From Chromera velia (Eukaryota > Sar > Chromeraceae), in contig JAHBMJ010002840.1 in assembly GCA_018398765.1 (NCBI GenBank), positions 1 through 64,000 on the forward strand: a DNA stretch of 64,000 nt, given 5' to 3'. A program made the translations under genes and the position numbers. Positions 47,201 through 59,728 of this stretch are shown here, piece by piece (position 1 is the first letter of the stretch; each line of letters begins with the position of its first letter). Under the pieces are notes generated by a model that was given only the letters and a program-made list of their open reading frames with translations, made no database searches and was not told the origin of the DNA.

Positions 47201-50200
47201 CTAGTTCCTCTGGGTGTCCGTGATCCTGCAGACAGTGGTGATGTACCGCTCTTGTCTCTTAAGGGAGTTCGGGAAGTCTCTCTCTCCCTTCTCCGTGAAA
47301 CAGATCGGGTTTTGGCACTTCGGGCAACCATCTCCCTGCTCCTACTGCGTGTGGGTGATGGGCTCCTCGGGGAATCTTCCAGATAAAAGCGAGATGGGTG
47401 AGAGTGGACACCCGTCTCCTCTTCTGAATCCTCCAAACCGGGTTGGTCCTGTGCGTTTTCTGGAAGGTCTTGTTCTTCCTCTTCTGCGTATGTCTCTTTG
47501 TAGACGCGTCGTCTTTCCTTCTCAACATCTCCAATGCCGTCCTCCCCCTCTGTATGAAGACGGGAAGATGAACGGGAAGGGGCCCGGAAGAGTCGGGAGG
47601 AAGACCGAGAGGGAGAGGGACCTCGAACGGCGGCGGGACTGGGACTGACACCGGGTGCACTGCTTGCGACTTGGGAAGGAAGACGACTGAGCGAATGGGG
47701 TCGAGACAGGGAATGGGAATGACGGAGCTCTGCAGGAGTTACGGAGCTGTCTTGTGTCAGCGTCTTCACCCCTAGCTTTCCCCCCCCCTGCCTTCCTTTC
47801 AATGTAAGGGAGGCGGTCAGCGCCCTCTCGACAGACCTGTCGGCCTTCCGCTGCAGCCGTGCTGTGGGTGACAGTAATTCTCCCCCCTCTTCCTTTTCGT
47901 CTCCTCTTTCTTCGTTCTCATCCAGCATTTCAAATCCCGAAAAAAACACAGACGAGAGGGTGCGTGAGGGTTTTTTCTGAAGGGCTCCTGAGGAGCCTTG
48001 ACGACGCATCGTTTGTGTTGGTGTCTTTTCAGATGGCGATCGCAACTCCAGAGTGTCTTCTTGGTCTCTCGCCCTCATTTGAATTGGTGTTTGAGACTCT
48101 CTCGGAAAATGTCTCTCCTTCTTCCTCTCTAGGGTGCCAATAAACCTGAGAATGGCAGCGTTGGCACTCCCAGAGGAAATTGATGCAGAACGTTGCTGCA
48201 ACCCGGGGGCGTCCTGTTCCCCCCGCGCTGCATTCTGTGCACCCCAAGCGGGCCAAACAGAAGGGGGGGCGGTCATAGGATGGAGAGAGGGGGGTGAGGT
48301 GCGCCCCTCAAGGAAAGTGCAAGGAGCTAGGAGTTCAAGAGGGGGCAGAGAGGAAGCAGACGGATGAAAGCTATCCAAAAGATGGAGTAGCTTGGCAGAC
48401 CTGAGGCTTCTTCGGTTGGATTTCGGATCTTCTTTTGCCCTGTTGTGTGTTTGCGTGTCTCTGCTCCAACCTTTCGAGTCTTTTGTTTTCCCACCCGCAT
48501 GGTGGTTGCCTGACCCTGTGTGCTTTTCAGGAAAACCCCTTCCTTTCTGGTCAAACTTGAACTCTTTGGCTTCCAAGATTCCTTCCTGCTCCCCTCTCCG
48601 TCCTTCTGCCGAAATTGGATGAAAACCTTCCAGGTCGACTAGAGGATATCCAAATGCCTCTGTTTCTTTTCTCTCATCTCCATTCTCGTTTTCATAGGGG
48701 GGGGGCTCATCTTCGACCCTCTGTCCCCCTTCTGCATACACCTGGAGGTCGTGGACTGTAGCCACCTTCGTGTTGTGAGTGTTCGTCCTGCCCCCCCCTC
48801 TGATAATTTCACCCCCGAGGGAGTCGTTGTCTATTGTGGCGTCCCTTGAGGCCCTCTCTCGGTTAGGGACTTTGAGAGACTCAAGGGGAATCGGCAAGGA
48901 GGCACGCAGGGAGCGGTGCAAGGACCTGAGAGTTTGGGAGACTTTGAGAATGCGGTGATGAAGCTCACAGCGACAGAGATGAGAAATGATGATTTCCCAT
49001 CTATTCAATTGAACCGCTTCCTCTCGTTCGCGTTCTTTCGCCTCTTCAAGTCGCTTCACATACGCACGTGTGAAAGTTGAAAAGAAGCGGCAAACCGAGA
49101 CTCTCTTCCGATGGTGCGTCAGAGCTGCGAATCGGGCCCAATCTTTGCACACGCGTTTGGCAATCTTTGATTCCTCTTCTATTCGCCTTTTCTCTCCCTC
49201 AGCCTTTTCCTCCTCCGCCTTCTTGGCTTTCTCCTTCTTCACTTCTTGATTTGCAAGTTTCAGAAGGGTGGTCCATCGGTCTGTTTGCTTCGTTTCAGAG
49301 TCCGCAACTGTACGGATGCTCTGGGGGGATTCTTCTCTTGGCATCTTTCTCTGTGCATGCTGCTCCTCATCCCTCTGCTTCAAAATCTCTTCCAACATCT
49401 GATGGAGCACACGTCGAGCTCCCTCTCCCTCTCCGTTGTCATTGTCACCCCCTCCTCCTTCTTCCAGAATGTCTTCTCCTTCCCTCCCCTCTCCCCTCAC
49501 TTCCCTGCTTTTCCCAGGGTAGCCAACGCCTCCCAACGGTCCACGTAATGAGGGGCCGACCCCGTGACCCCCCCCTTTCATCTGAAGTGCTGAAGCACCC
49601 TGCTGGAAGTAGAGAGGTGAATAAGGAAACGGGGATAGAGGCCAACCGGCAAATGATGGACTTCTCTCCCTCTCTAGAGGCCCGCTGCCCCCCCCGGTGT
49701 GCGGACTCGACGTGATGGCAGCTCGAAGCAGCTGAGAGGGAACTTTGGAAGAGCCCCCCATGAAGAGAGAATTGAAGGGCCCCCCCGCAGAACCTGTTGA
49801 AGCAGTCGTCACGCCGATGGGGGATCTGGACTGTGCTGCAACTGTCGTCACTCTGTTGGGGGGGGCGTTTGGGGGGTATTCAAGGATCCGATTTGGGCTG
49901 TCACTTTTCTCTGGTTGAGATTTGGGAGGGGAATCGGACTTCTTGATCATGCGCTGGATGGGTAGTCGGTCCGCTGGGGACAGAGGTCTTTGTTTGTGGA
50001 GGAGAGAAGCAGTGACAGGCATTGCGACGGATATCAAGGGGGGTGCAAGGATTGTTTGTACAGGGGGGGGAGCTGGGGGGGAGCTTTGGACTGTTCGGAT
50101 GGGAGCAGACATCGAGGCTTGCAGAGTCTTCTGACTCTGTGTTTCTGCAATTGCTTGAATTGTCGAAAGGGACGTTGGTTTGACACCTGTGGCGGCAGGG

Positions 50201-53198
50201 GGAGGGGTGATCGGTCGTGGAAGGGGGGGTGTTTTTGGAAGGTCCTGGAGGGTCCCGAAAGGCAAATATGCACTGCCGTTTGAAAGAGACAGGGATGACG
50301 TACGACCAATCCCAAGTTTTTCAGTCGAAGTCTGTAAAGCCACATCCCGTCTCATTGCGTCTACGGAAGCCTCGATCGTTTTTGATGCTTTTGTTTCGTT
50401 TTTGTTTTTTTCGGCATCATGCTCTTGTTTGCTTTGGGGTTGGTTCTCTGTTTTTGTCTTTTGTTTTTCTCTGTTGGCATCTGAGTCAGAATCAGAAAAC
50501 GAGGCTTCCGGAGTAAATTCCGCTGCCTCGCTCTGCCGAATCAGCATCAAGCCGTTGGTCTCTTCATCAAAGTAATCTCCTCCGCTCCCTCTTTCTCTTC
50601 CTCCTTCTTCCTGTAGCAGCACAGCAGCAGAAGAAACCACCCCCCCCGTCTCCCCCTCATCCGACGACCAATCCTCAAAATCGTCAACTGCTGCTACCCG
50701 ACTGACGGAAGTCAGCCCCCCCGCCTGAACCCACTCCTCTACCCCACCTCCTGCCCATAGGTCGTGCTCCTCAACAGACATGGGGGGAGGGGAGGCAACC
50801 ATGGGCACTGAAGAACGTTGAAAGTGCCGAAATAGTTTCCGTTTCTCCAAGGGAACAAGCTCGGCGTCCGCATCTTCCAGAGACACGTTGAGCGGGGTGA
50901 TTGAGTAGTGACGTTCGGCCCCGAAAGGCTTTTTCGACTGCTGTGCGTGGATGAGAGGCACTGGTTGGCCTGGAGTGCGATGGTCTCCCTTCCGCAGGTC
51001 ATCACCTGGGTCTCTACCACGCCTGCCTTGGCCGTCTATTGTTGCCTGGTTCTTCACGGCACACACAGAGAGACGGGAGGAGGACGAGGGAAGAAGAGAG
51101 GAACGTCCCCTTCCCCCCTTTCTAGGGTCTCTTCTCCCATGATCTCCATGCGGCGAATGCGAATTGGGGCTTGATGGGGCCCGCGAAGCGTCGCTACTTC
51201 TGCACGGTCACATTAAAAAACAAAACGGAGAAGTGAACGAATCCCGAACTGCGAAAGGTGACCCGTACACATTGTACCAAAAAAGTGAATCTTTGCGTCT
51301 GAGTGAGCGGTCGAGGGCAAGTTTTTGCACGTGCTTGTGCTCTGAAGGGTAGGTAGAAGAGAACGAGAGAAGGAATGGCGCGGAATCTGTGCATTTGCAG
51401 GTTTGTGCCCCTTACATTTGTTCTTCTTGTGTCAACATTCTGTGCGCCCCTCATGTACTTCCGCCCTGTGTGTACCACAAGGCAAAAACTCACCTGAAGG
51501 ACAAAAGGTCTAAGTCTTCCACCCGTCTTGCTCGCCCTCTGCCGGTCTTCTGCTCTCTTCTCCTGCCTCTACATTTCATTCCATGGAGCTCTCTGCCTTC
51601 CCTCCGATGTTTTTGAGTCTGTTCTTTCGGATTATTCTCAATCGACGCCGGGGGACAGAGGGCGACCTGCAAAAGGAAGGAAGAAGAGGAAGATGGGGAC
51701 CCAGGTTGTCAGCATAGAAAAACGAAGACACAAAAGCACAGATACATATGAAAGTGGCTTTGTCTCCCCTTTCGAAGACACCCCCTCACCGCATGAAAGA
51801 CCGGATGACCACGAAAGAGAAAAGAGCACAAGAAACGCCGAAAAGAATGCAAAGAAGGAACGCCATCTATGGTGGAGGAAGGCAGAGGAATAACAGCACG
51901 AAAACAGAATGACAGCGCCATGTAGGAAAAGAAGCCACACGTGTGTTCTTGAATCAGGCAGAGCACGCGTGTCTGGCCAAAACCACGCAAATTTGAAAGC
52001 GGATATAATGTATTCTGCAAGGTAACGCATTCGAGCTTCTTTCCTCAAGCTTCCATCTCCCCCTTCTCTCTCGCGGTGTACATGCATAGATTATGTTTTC
52101 TTTTTGTGTATGTCCAGAAAAAAAGTAAAGACAAAATACCTACTCACCTGGACTTTTTTCCGCAACTCCTCTATGAGCTCCTTTTGGTGAAATAAGAGCA
52201 TGTCCCTCGACCTCGACCGAGAGCCACGTAGCTCTCTGCTCGTTCCTGACTGATCACGAAGGAGAGGATCGGAGTTCACCCCGATCTGTAGAGGAACGAT
52301 CAGTTCCTCCACTTCCCAAAGAGAGAACAGGGACGCAGACAGCCTGCTCCTGGATTCGGTGTGCGCTGCTCGAGTGGGAAGGAGAGCAGTCAGAAGAAGT
52401 GCATTGCAAAAGGAGATTCCTCCTTTGTTTGACGAGGCGCCTGAAACTTCGTTGGTTTGCTGTCGACGTCTCTGAAGGCTTCTACAGATCTGTTGGAAGG
52501 ACTCTAAAGGAAGGTGGAAGAGGGCTGGGGTTGGGTCTGCGGCCTCTCTCTCTTCGCCCTCTTTCTGATGTTGCCTGCCGCTCTTCCCATTCTGGTTGTT
52601 TCCCCCCGTGCTTGACTCCCGCGAATCTGCACGTAGTTGCAAATACACACACACATACAAGTCTGTATGAATACTCAATGCAGACATACTCTGGGAGAGA
52701 GAGGAAGAGAGGGAGAGAGGGAGAAAGACAGGAAGACACGCAGATGCTCTGGTTGTTTCTATCATCAATCCCGCAATTCGACCACCTGGCCATCCATCGA
52801 GAGAGCCAGTCTCACCCCTATTTACCCATAAGCCCTCGCACATTCAGGGCACCCCCCTCCCCCCAGCCCCCCTTCCTCTTCCCTTCCCCCCCCACAAAAC
52901 CATACAGATACCCCCACGCGCTGCCTATCAAAGAATGCTGAAAGAAAGCAAAGGACCTTCGCGGACGTAGGCGTCGAAGCTCTCCAGGGCTGAGCACGCC
53001 GTCTCCAAAGAGGCAGCAACTGATGAACCTCTTCTTCTGCAGCCCAAGTCATTTCCTTGTCCTGGGCCCCCCGTTTCTTCGTTTTTCTCAGCAGACGAGG
53101 AGGAAGAAGAAGAGGAAGAAAAGGCAGTCCGATCGATAGCAAAGTCGTCATTTGCAATGAGGCTGCAGACAGGAGAGCAGACAAGTTCACGCCTTCAA

Positions 53199-53240
<42 letters not shown>

Positions 53241-53787
53241 ACACAGACAGAGAGGAAGAAAGAAAGGAAGGAAGGAAGGAAGGAAGGAAAGAAAGAAAGA
53301 AAGAAAGCAAGAAAGAAAGAAAGAAAGAAAGAAAGGAAGGAACGAAGGAAAGAACGAACGAACGAAAGAAAGAAAGAAAGAAAGAAAGAATCCCGCCGAC
53401 TCACCCGAGAACAATTCCCTTTCCCTCTTCCCGGAGCCTTTCCACATCACACCACACAACTTGAAGTTTCGACTCAGCCGTCTCGGACTCAAAGTATACA
53501 GGCGGAAGATCGAGTTCGCCCCCCTCCTCACCGACAACTAAAGATCTGTATCTGGACGAAGGGGCCTCAAAACCTGGGTGGAGGCGAGAGATGACTGAAG
53601 ACACGCCGCCCTCCGGAGTGACGAGGAACGCCACGAGTTCCAGACGGGGAAACTTTCTCTCTTGCACTTTGGGATCCTCGTTTCCGTGGCTTCTTGTACC
53701 GGAATTGATCCTGTCTATATATTTGTAGTCAAGTATACAGGCGACCCACCTACCTGGTCGAGTGCCTTTGGAGGAATGTCTCGACAT
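44209..53787 (-). CDS. Giant low-complexity protein, about 2,740 residues
   Basis: Minus-strand exons: 53787-53405, 53162-52957, 52626-52148, 51666-51494, 51199-44209. All four introns are GT-AG and keep the frame, for 2,743 residues. The last exon alone codes 2,330 codons without a stop. Residues 1-196 look globular (FPRLELVAFLVTPEGGVSSV, ESKLQVVWCDVERL). Around 1050-1185 a charged helical segment includes EEKAEGEKRRIEEESKIAKR and WARFAALTHHRKRVSVCRFF. Around 1610-1820 lies an Arg/Ser-rich tract (SRSPSPTRSRSRE, SPSPVRSPS) with a basic helix (EKVRAKAEEKIRAREREKRR). The rest is Ser/Pro/Gln-rich and disordered. RS tracts suggest RNA-processing or cytoskeletal scaffolds, but no domain was recognised. 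The start is the in-frame ATG at 53787; an acceptor at 53711 would also fit, making the gene longer. Confidence 0.8.
44993..45046. repeat. 27 bp in-frame tandem duplication
   Basis: Two exact copies of a 27 base unit inside the giant exon add a second GGRIVSRGL nonapeptide on the minus strand. Confidence 0.9.
53202..53390. repeat. GA / GAAA / GAAG purine tract
   Basis: (GA)n followed by GAAA, GGAA and GAAC units fills most of the first intron of the giant gene. Confidence 0.9.
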
Positions 53788-55240
53788 TACTGTGGTCTAT
53801 AGTCGTCTTTGCAAGGTACAGCCTCCTCGTCTTTTGCTTCGTCAACGATTAGTGGTCAGCTGTCGCAGGTCGTGCTGGCTTCTGCCTTTCCTCTTTGAAA
53901 GGAAAACGAACAAAAGTGTGTTGCGAACCCTGGTGGCAGACAAACGAGGAGTGCCAGATTCCACCCCGATCAAAGAGATCAGCAAATGAGCAACATGTAG
54001 ATGGATGCGGCCTTATATAAGTACCCGAGAAAAGGACAAGGTTAAAGACGAAAATTCTAAAAAGAGCCAAATTGAATAAGAAACCTTCCCTTCTCACGGT
54101 CTACTGCTCCTGCTTTGTCGAAGGCGCACCATGTCCTGCACGCAGTACCCCATGTCTTCTACATGTACCTGACGAACCTTGCAAACAAGCTCAGCGTCTC
54201 TTCCGACCAGTGTGCAACGGTCTGCATGCATCAGTTAGAAGATCTCCAGCAAATCGAATGTGGAGACCCAGGGGGGGGACAGATGAAAGAGAAACAGTTC
54301 TCTATGAATACTGATCTTCCAAGTCTGATGCATGTAGCAGGTGCACATCGCGGACTCCTGTGTACAGCTTAATTCGTTGTATATAGAGATACACATTACA
54401 CAATCAACATGCATACAAGTGTGTGCAAAAAATACAAATTAATGTACGTATTAATTAATACAAGTTTGTTCACCCGCATTGGCGCGCGAAGGCAAGTCCA
54501 TGTGACAATTAAGTTTGTGCGTCCTCGGAGGGCAGCTCGGGTAAATCCGACGGAGGCCCTGAGAAGTATTGGAAATTCACATATTAATAAAAATTCTACG
54601 TACACATGATTTTCAATTAAGTACCGCAGTACTACCGCTTCGTAAGTGAACACCTAATAAGGCACCAATGTGCGGTTGAAATATTAAGTATATTGAATAT
54701 TAACATCTTTAGCCACACTCTTCCACACTGATCTGAGTCTGATCGTCATGCTAAAGTTATACACACAGTAAAATATATTAAAATGTACATAATTTTTTTT
54801 TTTTTTCCAAAAATATTGGGAAAAAAAAATGTATGTAAATTTTAATAACAAGTAGATCGATCTCTACTTAATTACCAACCACTTCTTAGAAAACTCTTAG
54901 AAGATACAGCTCTATACAGCATGTATGCATGGCGTGTTGAGCCGGCTGGCGGTATACTAGAGAACTTTATGATTAAATTGTATAGGGGCTTTCTTTTTAA
55001 CGTTTTTCAAAAACATAGCTAGTAGATGCACGATGATCTATCAATTATAAAGAATAAATCAACAACTCTTCAGTCTTCACAAATAAAGCTGAGAAAAGGT
55101 GCATAAGGTGCTGGTGCTGGTGTAAAAACAAATTTGCACCTTAAATCAGGTGTAAAACAGGTGCAAAATAAGGTGTTCCGTTTACCTACCCCCCTGACAC
55201 TCAAGGCTACTTAAAATTTTGTGCCGCTCAAAAATCCATT
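53788..55240. other. Intergenic island, AT-rich from about 54380
   Basis: Upstream of the giant gene. A plus-strand frame at 54115-54372 has a partly protein-like stretch but no splice support. A T-run/A-run palindrome lies at 54790-54830. GGTGC/AGGTGTAAAAC words at 55095-55180 recur at 56388-56450. Confidence 0.4.
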
Positions 55241-55408
55241 CTTGAAAGGCTGCGCCCCAGGCGCAGCCTATGTTTTAAAAAGCGGTGCCGCAAGCGCGGC
55301 CTACATCTTGAAAAGCCGCACCGCAGGCGCAGCCTATGTCTTGAAAAGCTGTGCCGCAAGCATAGCCTATGTCTTGAAAAGCCATGCTGCATGAAAGGCT
55401 TATATCTT
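55241..55408. repeat. 33 bp tandem array, about five copies
   Basis: Units such as AAAAGCCGCACCGCAGGCGC followed by AGCCTATGTCTTG repeat with drift every 33 bases. Each unit contains a GC-rich inverted word (GGCTGCGCC / GGCGCAGCC) and is open in more than one frame, because 33 is a multiple of three. Confidence 0.85.
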
Positions 55409-55496
55409 AAAAAAAAATGTTACATACACAGAAAGATGAGTTGCTAACAGGGAGGAAAGCCGAAGCAAGAATAAATGACTTTTTGGATACGTATAC

Positions 55497-55697
55497 AAAT
55501 TCTGTCGGGAGCACTTCGTCTGGCGTGGGGGCCCACTCCGTGCTCCTCTCTGCATAAAAGTCAAAAACGACTACGCGTTTCACCTCTTCTAACGGCGACC
55601 CTCCTTCAGTGACCCCCAAACTTCTTGTACACAGCTCCTCTTTTGCTTTCTCTTTCGTCAAGCCATCTATGCCTGCTTCTGTCAGCACTCTTCTTCT
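55497..55697 (-). CDS. Orphan exon, Glu-rich
   Basis: A minus-strand segment of 67 codons runs from TGCTCAG to a GTATAC donor, phase 0 on both sides. It reads VLTEAGIDGLTKEKAKEELC and then EEVKRVVVFDFYAERSTEWA, with balanced composition in otherwise AT-rich DNA. It lies upstream of and on the same strand as the giant gene and might be one of its 5' exons, but no phase-compatible join to 53710 was found. It could instead be the remains of another gene. Confidence 0.4.
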
Positions 55698-55930
55698 CTG
55701 AGCAAAGCGATTTTTTGTTCTCTGACATGTGCCCCAAAAAGCAAAAAATTTGCTCCTTCATGTTTGGAGGAGGTCAACACGAAGAGGGAATGAAAGAGAA
55801 GGGAGGTGGAAGGCTCTTCCTTGTAACACGTGATACACCCCTTGCATGACTCACGGCCGCGACTGCGCTGCCCTCTGAGATATTACGCAGTTGCCCTCTG
55901 AGCCTGCACGTCATTACCGGGGCTCCATGA

Positions 55931-56089
55931 ATGGGCCCCAAGAAAAACGCTGTGCAGAAACTTCAGAAGCATGCCGGAGCTATGGTTTCTGGGGCCGCGC
56001 GGTGCTCCGTAAAGGCAGCGCATCGCGTTGCACGTGAGATAAATTTTGGCGGTACGAAATGGTGCCGCCGCTCAAAAATCTTAAGTTGA
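55931..56089 (+). CDS. Small open frame, 52 residues
   Basis: It starts ATG and reads MGPKKNAVQKLQKHAGAMVS and on through basic, Ala-rich residues to a stop. The composition (Lys/Arg/Ala) suits a DNA-binding or structural peptide, and the local base composition differs from the flanking AT-rich DNA. No family was recognised. It may be an exon or a remnant. Confidence 0.25.
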   Translation: MGPKKNAVQKLQKHAGAMVSGAARCSVKAAHRVAREINFGGTKWCRRSKILS

Positions 56090-56524
56090 AATTAAGTGCC
56101 GCTCAAAAATCTAATCTTGAAAAATATTTTCAAGAGCAGCTTGAAGTGTGAAGGGGGTGCGTTTACCTTATAAAAGCAAGGTTTCTAGGGTTGATTTCTA
56201 GTGTTTCTAACGGCCAAAAAGCGCCTCAATCAAGGCCTAAAAGCTTTTTATGATATAGATTTGCTACACTGATTTTTACTATTTTTACTACGCGTTTGCG
56301 TGGGGCCGCGGGGAGCCGCAAGGGCGGGGCCGCGGCGCGTTACATGCCCATGACGCTAACACTTTTCACCCAATTCTATTCAATCAGGTGCAAAACAGGT
56401 GCATCAGGTGTATCTGGTGCAAAACAGGTGCGTCTGGTGCAACTTCTTGGTTTGCACCTTTTCTGAGGTACACCTTTTCTAAGCCCTATTCACAAAAGGT
56501 AATAGAATCATATGTTAGGCAATA

Positions 56525-56918
56525 CCCTATAAAAAAGTTAAGAAATCAAAATATGTTAGAAATATGTAAGAAATATGTTGGAAATATAATAGAAATCTTA
56601 AAGAAATATTATAGAAATATTATAGAAATCTTATCTAAGAAATCTGGACCACATTAAATTCTAATTTTTTAAGAAATCAACTCTGATTTCTCAACATTTC
56701 TATAAAATTACAGATTTCTATAAATTTTTATGATATTTCTTACATATTTCTAACATATTTCTTAAGTTTTCTTTAATTTTTTTAAGATCCTTAGAAATGT
56801 TAAGAAATCAGAGTTGACTTCTTAAAAATGTGGTCCAGATTTCTTAGATGAGTTTTCTATAATTTTTGTATAATATTTCTATAAAATTTCTAACATATTT
56901 CTTAACTTTTTTGTAGGG
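56525..56918. mobile_element. TA-flanked foldback element (MITE)
   Basis: The left end CCCTATAAAAAAGTTAAGAA matches the reverse complement of the right end (TTCTTAACTTTTTTGTAGGG) with one mismatch. The inverted homology then continues with small gaps almost to the centre, around matched TCTGGACCACATT / AATGTGGTCCAGA arms. TA dinucleotides flank both ends (56523-56524 and 56919-56920), as expected for a Tc1/mariner-type target. It is 394 bp and encodes nothing. Confidence 0.75.
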
Positions 56919-56999
56919 TAGAAACAATGGAGAAAAAAAAATACAATCATACATTGTAACCATTTTGATCGAATGTGTGTCTCGGAATCTTGTTCTCCA

Positions 57000-57826
57000 T
57001 ACCAAGAAGAAACAAGTTCTGGAAGTGGCTCGCCTCATCAGAAGAATTGGTGCATTCATCGTCTCAAAATTCAAAGTCAAATTTAAACTTGACATACGAC
57101 TTGATATACACTTGCAGTCGGGCAGAAAGTCTTTAACATTCTCCCCCCCTCCCTCATCTCCTCTTTCTACATCCGATCGATCAGCACACGAGCCAGTCAA
57201 CGAAAAGTTGACCGACTGCGCGGAAGCCTGAGAGCCTCTCACGTACAGGCAGGCAAACGGACACGCAGACAGTTGCAATGCCGTCTGAATTAAATCAAGC
57301 GAATGCCGCACGCAAACGAACGAATTACTACTACTACTATTAAACGAATCTAAGACAATCTATGTTTGCGAGCGCAGATCAATATCGCAAGAAATCTTTC
57401 GTTCCCACGAAATGCGCACTGAACTGCAGTGTGGAAGTTTAAGACAACGCAAGCAAAGAGGAGGGAGGGCAGGACTGCAGGAAGGAAGGGAGGAAAGTGC
57501 AGGAGGGGATCTCTGGATGCTGGAGGGGAAGAGTGGACCGATCGGGCCGAAAAACCGCTCGGAAATAATTAATGTCAAAGAAGCTCCTTCGTTTTCTCTG
57601 GAAGGAGGCAGATGCACTCAAAGGAGAGTCCAGCCGTCAGTTGTTCACATAGCAGGGTGATGCAAGAAAGGAGTGAGTGTTGTACAAGCAAACAAACACA
57701 ATTTTGTGTTCGTTCGTCTCATCGATGTCGGGGTCGGAAGAGAGAAAAAGAACATCAATGAAAGTCACGGCATCGCTCTTTTTCAAAAGGCTGCTTCTCC
57801 GTCGCCCCCCACAAGACGCTCAGAAG

Positions 57827-57863
<37 letters not shown>

Positions 57864-59728
57864 TGCGTGTGTGCATGTGCGTTTGTACACATGTGAGTGA
57901 GTGAGTGAGTGAGTGAGTGAGCGAGCGAGTGAGTGAGTAAGTGAGTGAGCGAGCGAGTGCGTGCGTGTGTGTGTGTGTGTGTGTGTACGAGTGGGTGAGA
58001 GTGTGTTTGTGCGAAATCGTGCGTGCTTCTGGACATTCTGGGCATGCATGCGGCTGTCTGTCTACAAGTCCGCTTGAAGATCAGCATCGCTCGAACGAAT
58101 AGTGAAAGAGCTCAAGAAGGAAAGTTGAGGTCAGTCCCTCAAGCTCTCTCTCTCTCTTCACTCTTTGTCTTTCTGTTCCTATTTTAATGTGTTGTTCCCC
58201 TCATCGTATGTTTTCGAGACCCTCCCAACCCCAAGAAAAGGAAGAACATGCCAGCAAAGAGGGAGGGAGAAAAAAATGACTACAAGCATCACTCACCCTC
58301 TTTGGCAGCGAGGGTCGATCCTCTTGGGCAAATAAGGGTGGACATGAATGAATGAATATTCTCACTCTTACTGAAGTTCGCATGTCTGAAAGGTTGATCG
58401 AGCCGAAAAAACAAACGCCACCTTTCTACCTCTCGACTTATTCACGAGAGACACTCAGCACTAAATGGACAGTCCCGTTTTGTTCTGACACTGTCGCATG
58501 AGTCATAAACCCGACCTACCCCCCCTCCTGCTCAGTGTCGAACACAAGAAAACAGAAACAAGAGACAGAAGGGAAGAGAGGGGCGCCCACATCGATTTAT
58601 CGATCGACTGGCCTATTCACCCAGTGACATAACAGACCAAGAGGGAGGGAGGAAGGAAAAAAAAAAAAAAAGAAAGCAAGAAAGCAAGAAAGAAACAAAG
58701 GAACAAAGGAAGGGATACGACAAAAGCATAGAAAAGAAAAGACAAGAGAAGAAGAAGAGGAAGGGGAAGTGATGGAACAAACTCAGGGGAAAAGGGAAAT
58801 GGGAGACGTCACAAAGTAGAGGGAAGACGGGAAGAGGACAAAGAGCAGGAAGCAACAGTTTCACTCTCTCTCTCTTGCTCACCTAATGGCGCCAGTCAAA
58901 CCACCAAAGGGCAGCCTTTGCTGCCAGACAGACGTGTGGTTTGATGACGCCAGACGAGTGGAGAGGAAAAGAGGGCATGCAGCGAGAGAAAGAGAACCGA
59001 AGAGGAACCTGGCAGAAAGAGTATCCGGCCACCAAAGCAAGCAAGAATTCAAGCCAACAAATAGATAGACAAAAAGACACGCACTGCACTTTCTCTTCCC
59101 ATCCAAAACTCTCGCTCGCTCTGTCTATAAAGGGACGCTTCCTTTCTTGCGAGAGTCTGGTCAGTTGAGGGAAGGAGTCAAAGGGAGAGGCAAGAAGCAA
59201 CAACGGCGTACAGATAAATAGACATGAAGATATAAATAAAGCAAGGTAAATAGAGGACGAGAAAGACAAATCCCGCGCATTTCGCATCTGTTCGAATAGA
59301 TTCCCTTCATGGGCAGGGTCACCGACAGGACACACAGACAGTGAAAGCAGAAGGAAAAGAAACAAGTACAACAACCAACACAGTGACTAAGCTAACAGAC
59401 TCCCACCCTACCACCCAACCACCTTCCCACAATGATTTCGTTTGGTGCCTTACCCTCCTTCCATTTCTTCATTTTGTCTATTTGGAACTCCCCCCCACTT
59501 CTTCTGTCTATGCCAAAGCGAAGGCAGAGGTTGCTGCCCGTCAAGAATGGACTTCTTTTCTTCGATTCTTTCATCTTTCTTGGGTCGAAAGAATGCAGAG
59601 CTTTTCTCATCCTGATTGCCTTGTTCCCCACCTTCTGAACCCATTGGCATTTTTAGATGCACACTCCAACACCACAACGCCACTATGAAGAAGAAAAAAT
59701 TTAAGTGCAACACCATGCAGTCTCATCG
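57000..59728. other. Gene-free stretch with microsatellites
   Basis: Purine-rich runs and short repeats fill this stretch. A (GA)n run at 57821-57860 is followed by (GAGT)n and (GT)n to about 57987. No exon with credible boundaries was seen. It includes the 3' flank of the minus-strand gene that stops at 59729. Confidence 0.5.
57821..57987. repeat. Compound GA / GAGT / GT microsatellite
   Basis: (GA)n, then GTGTGCATGTGCG, then (GAGT)n with GAGC variants, then (GT)n. Confidence 0.9.

Noticed and set aside
54115-54372. 85-codon plus-strand frame upstream of the giant gene
   Set aside because: Partly protein-like, but it has no splice support or partner and ends in AT-rich DNA.
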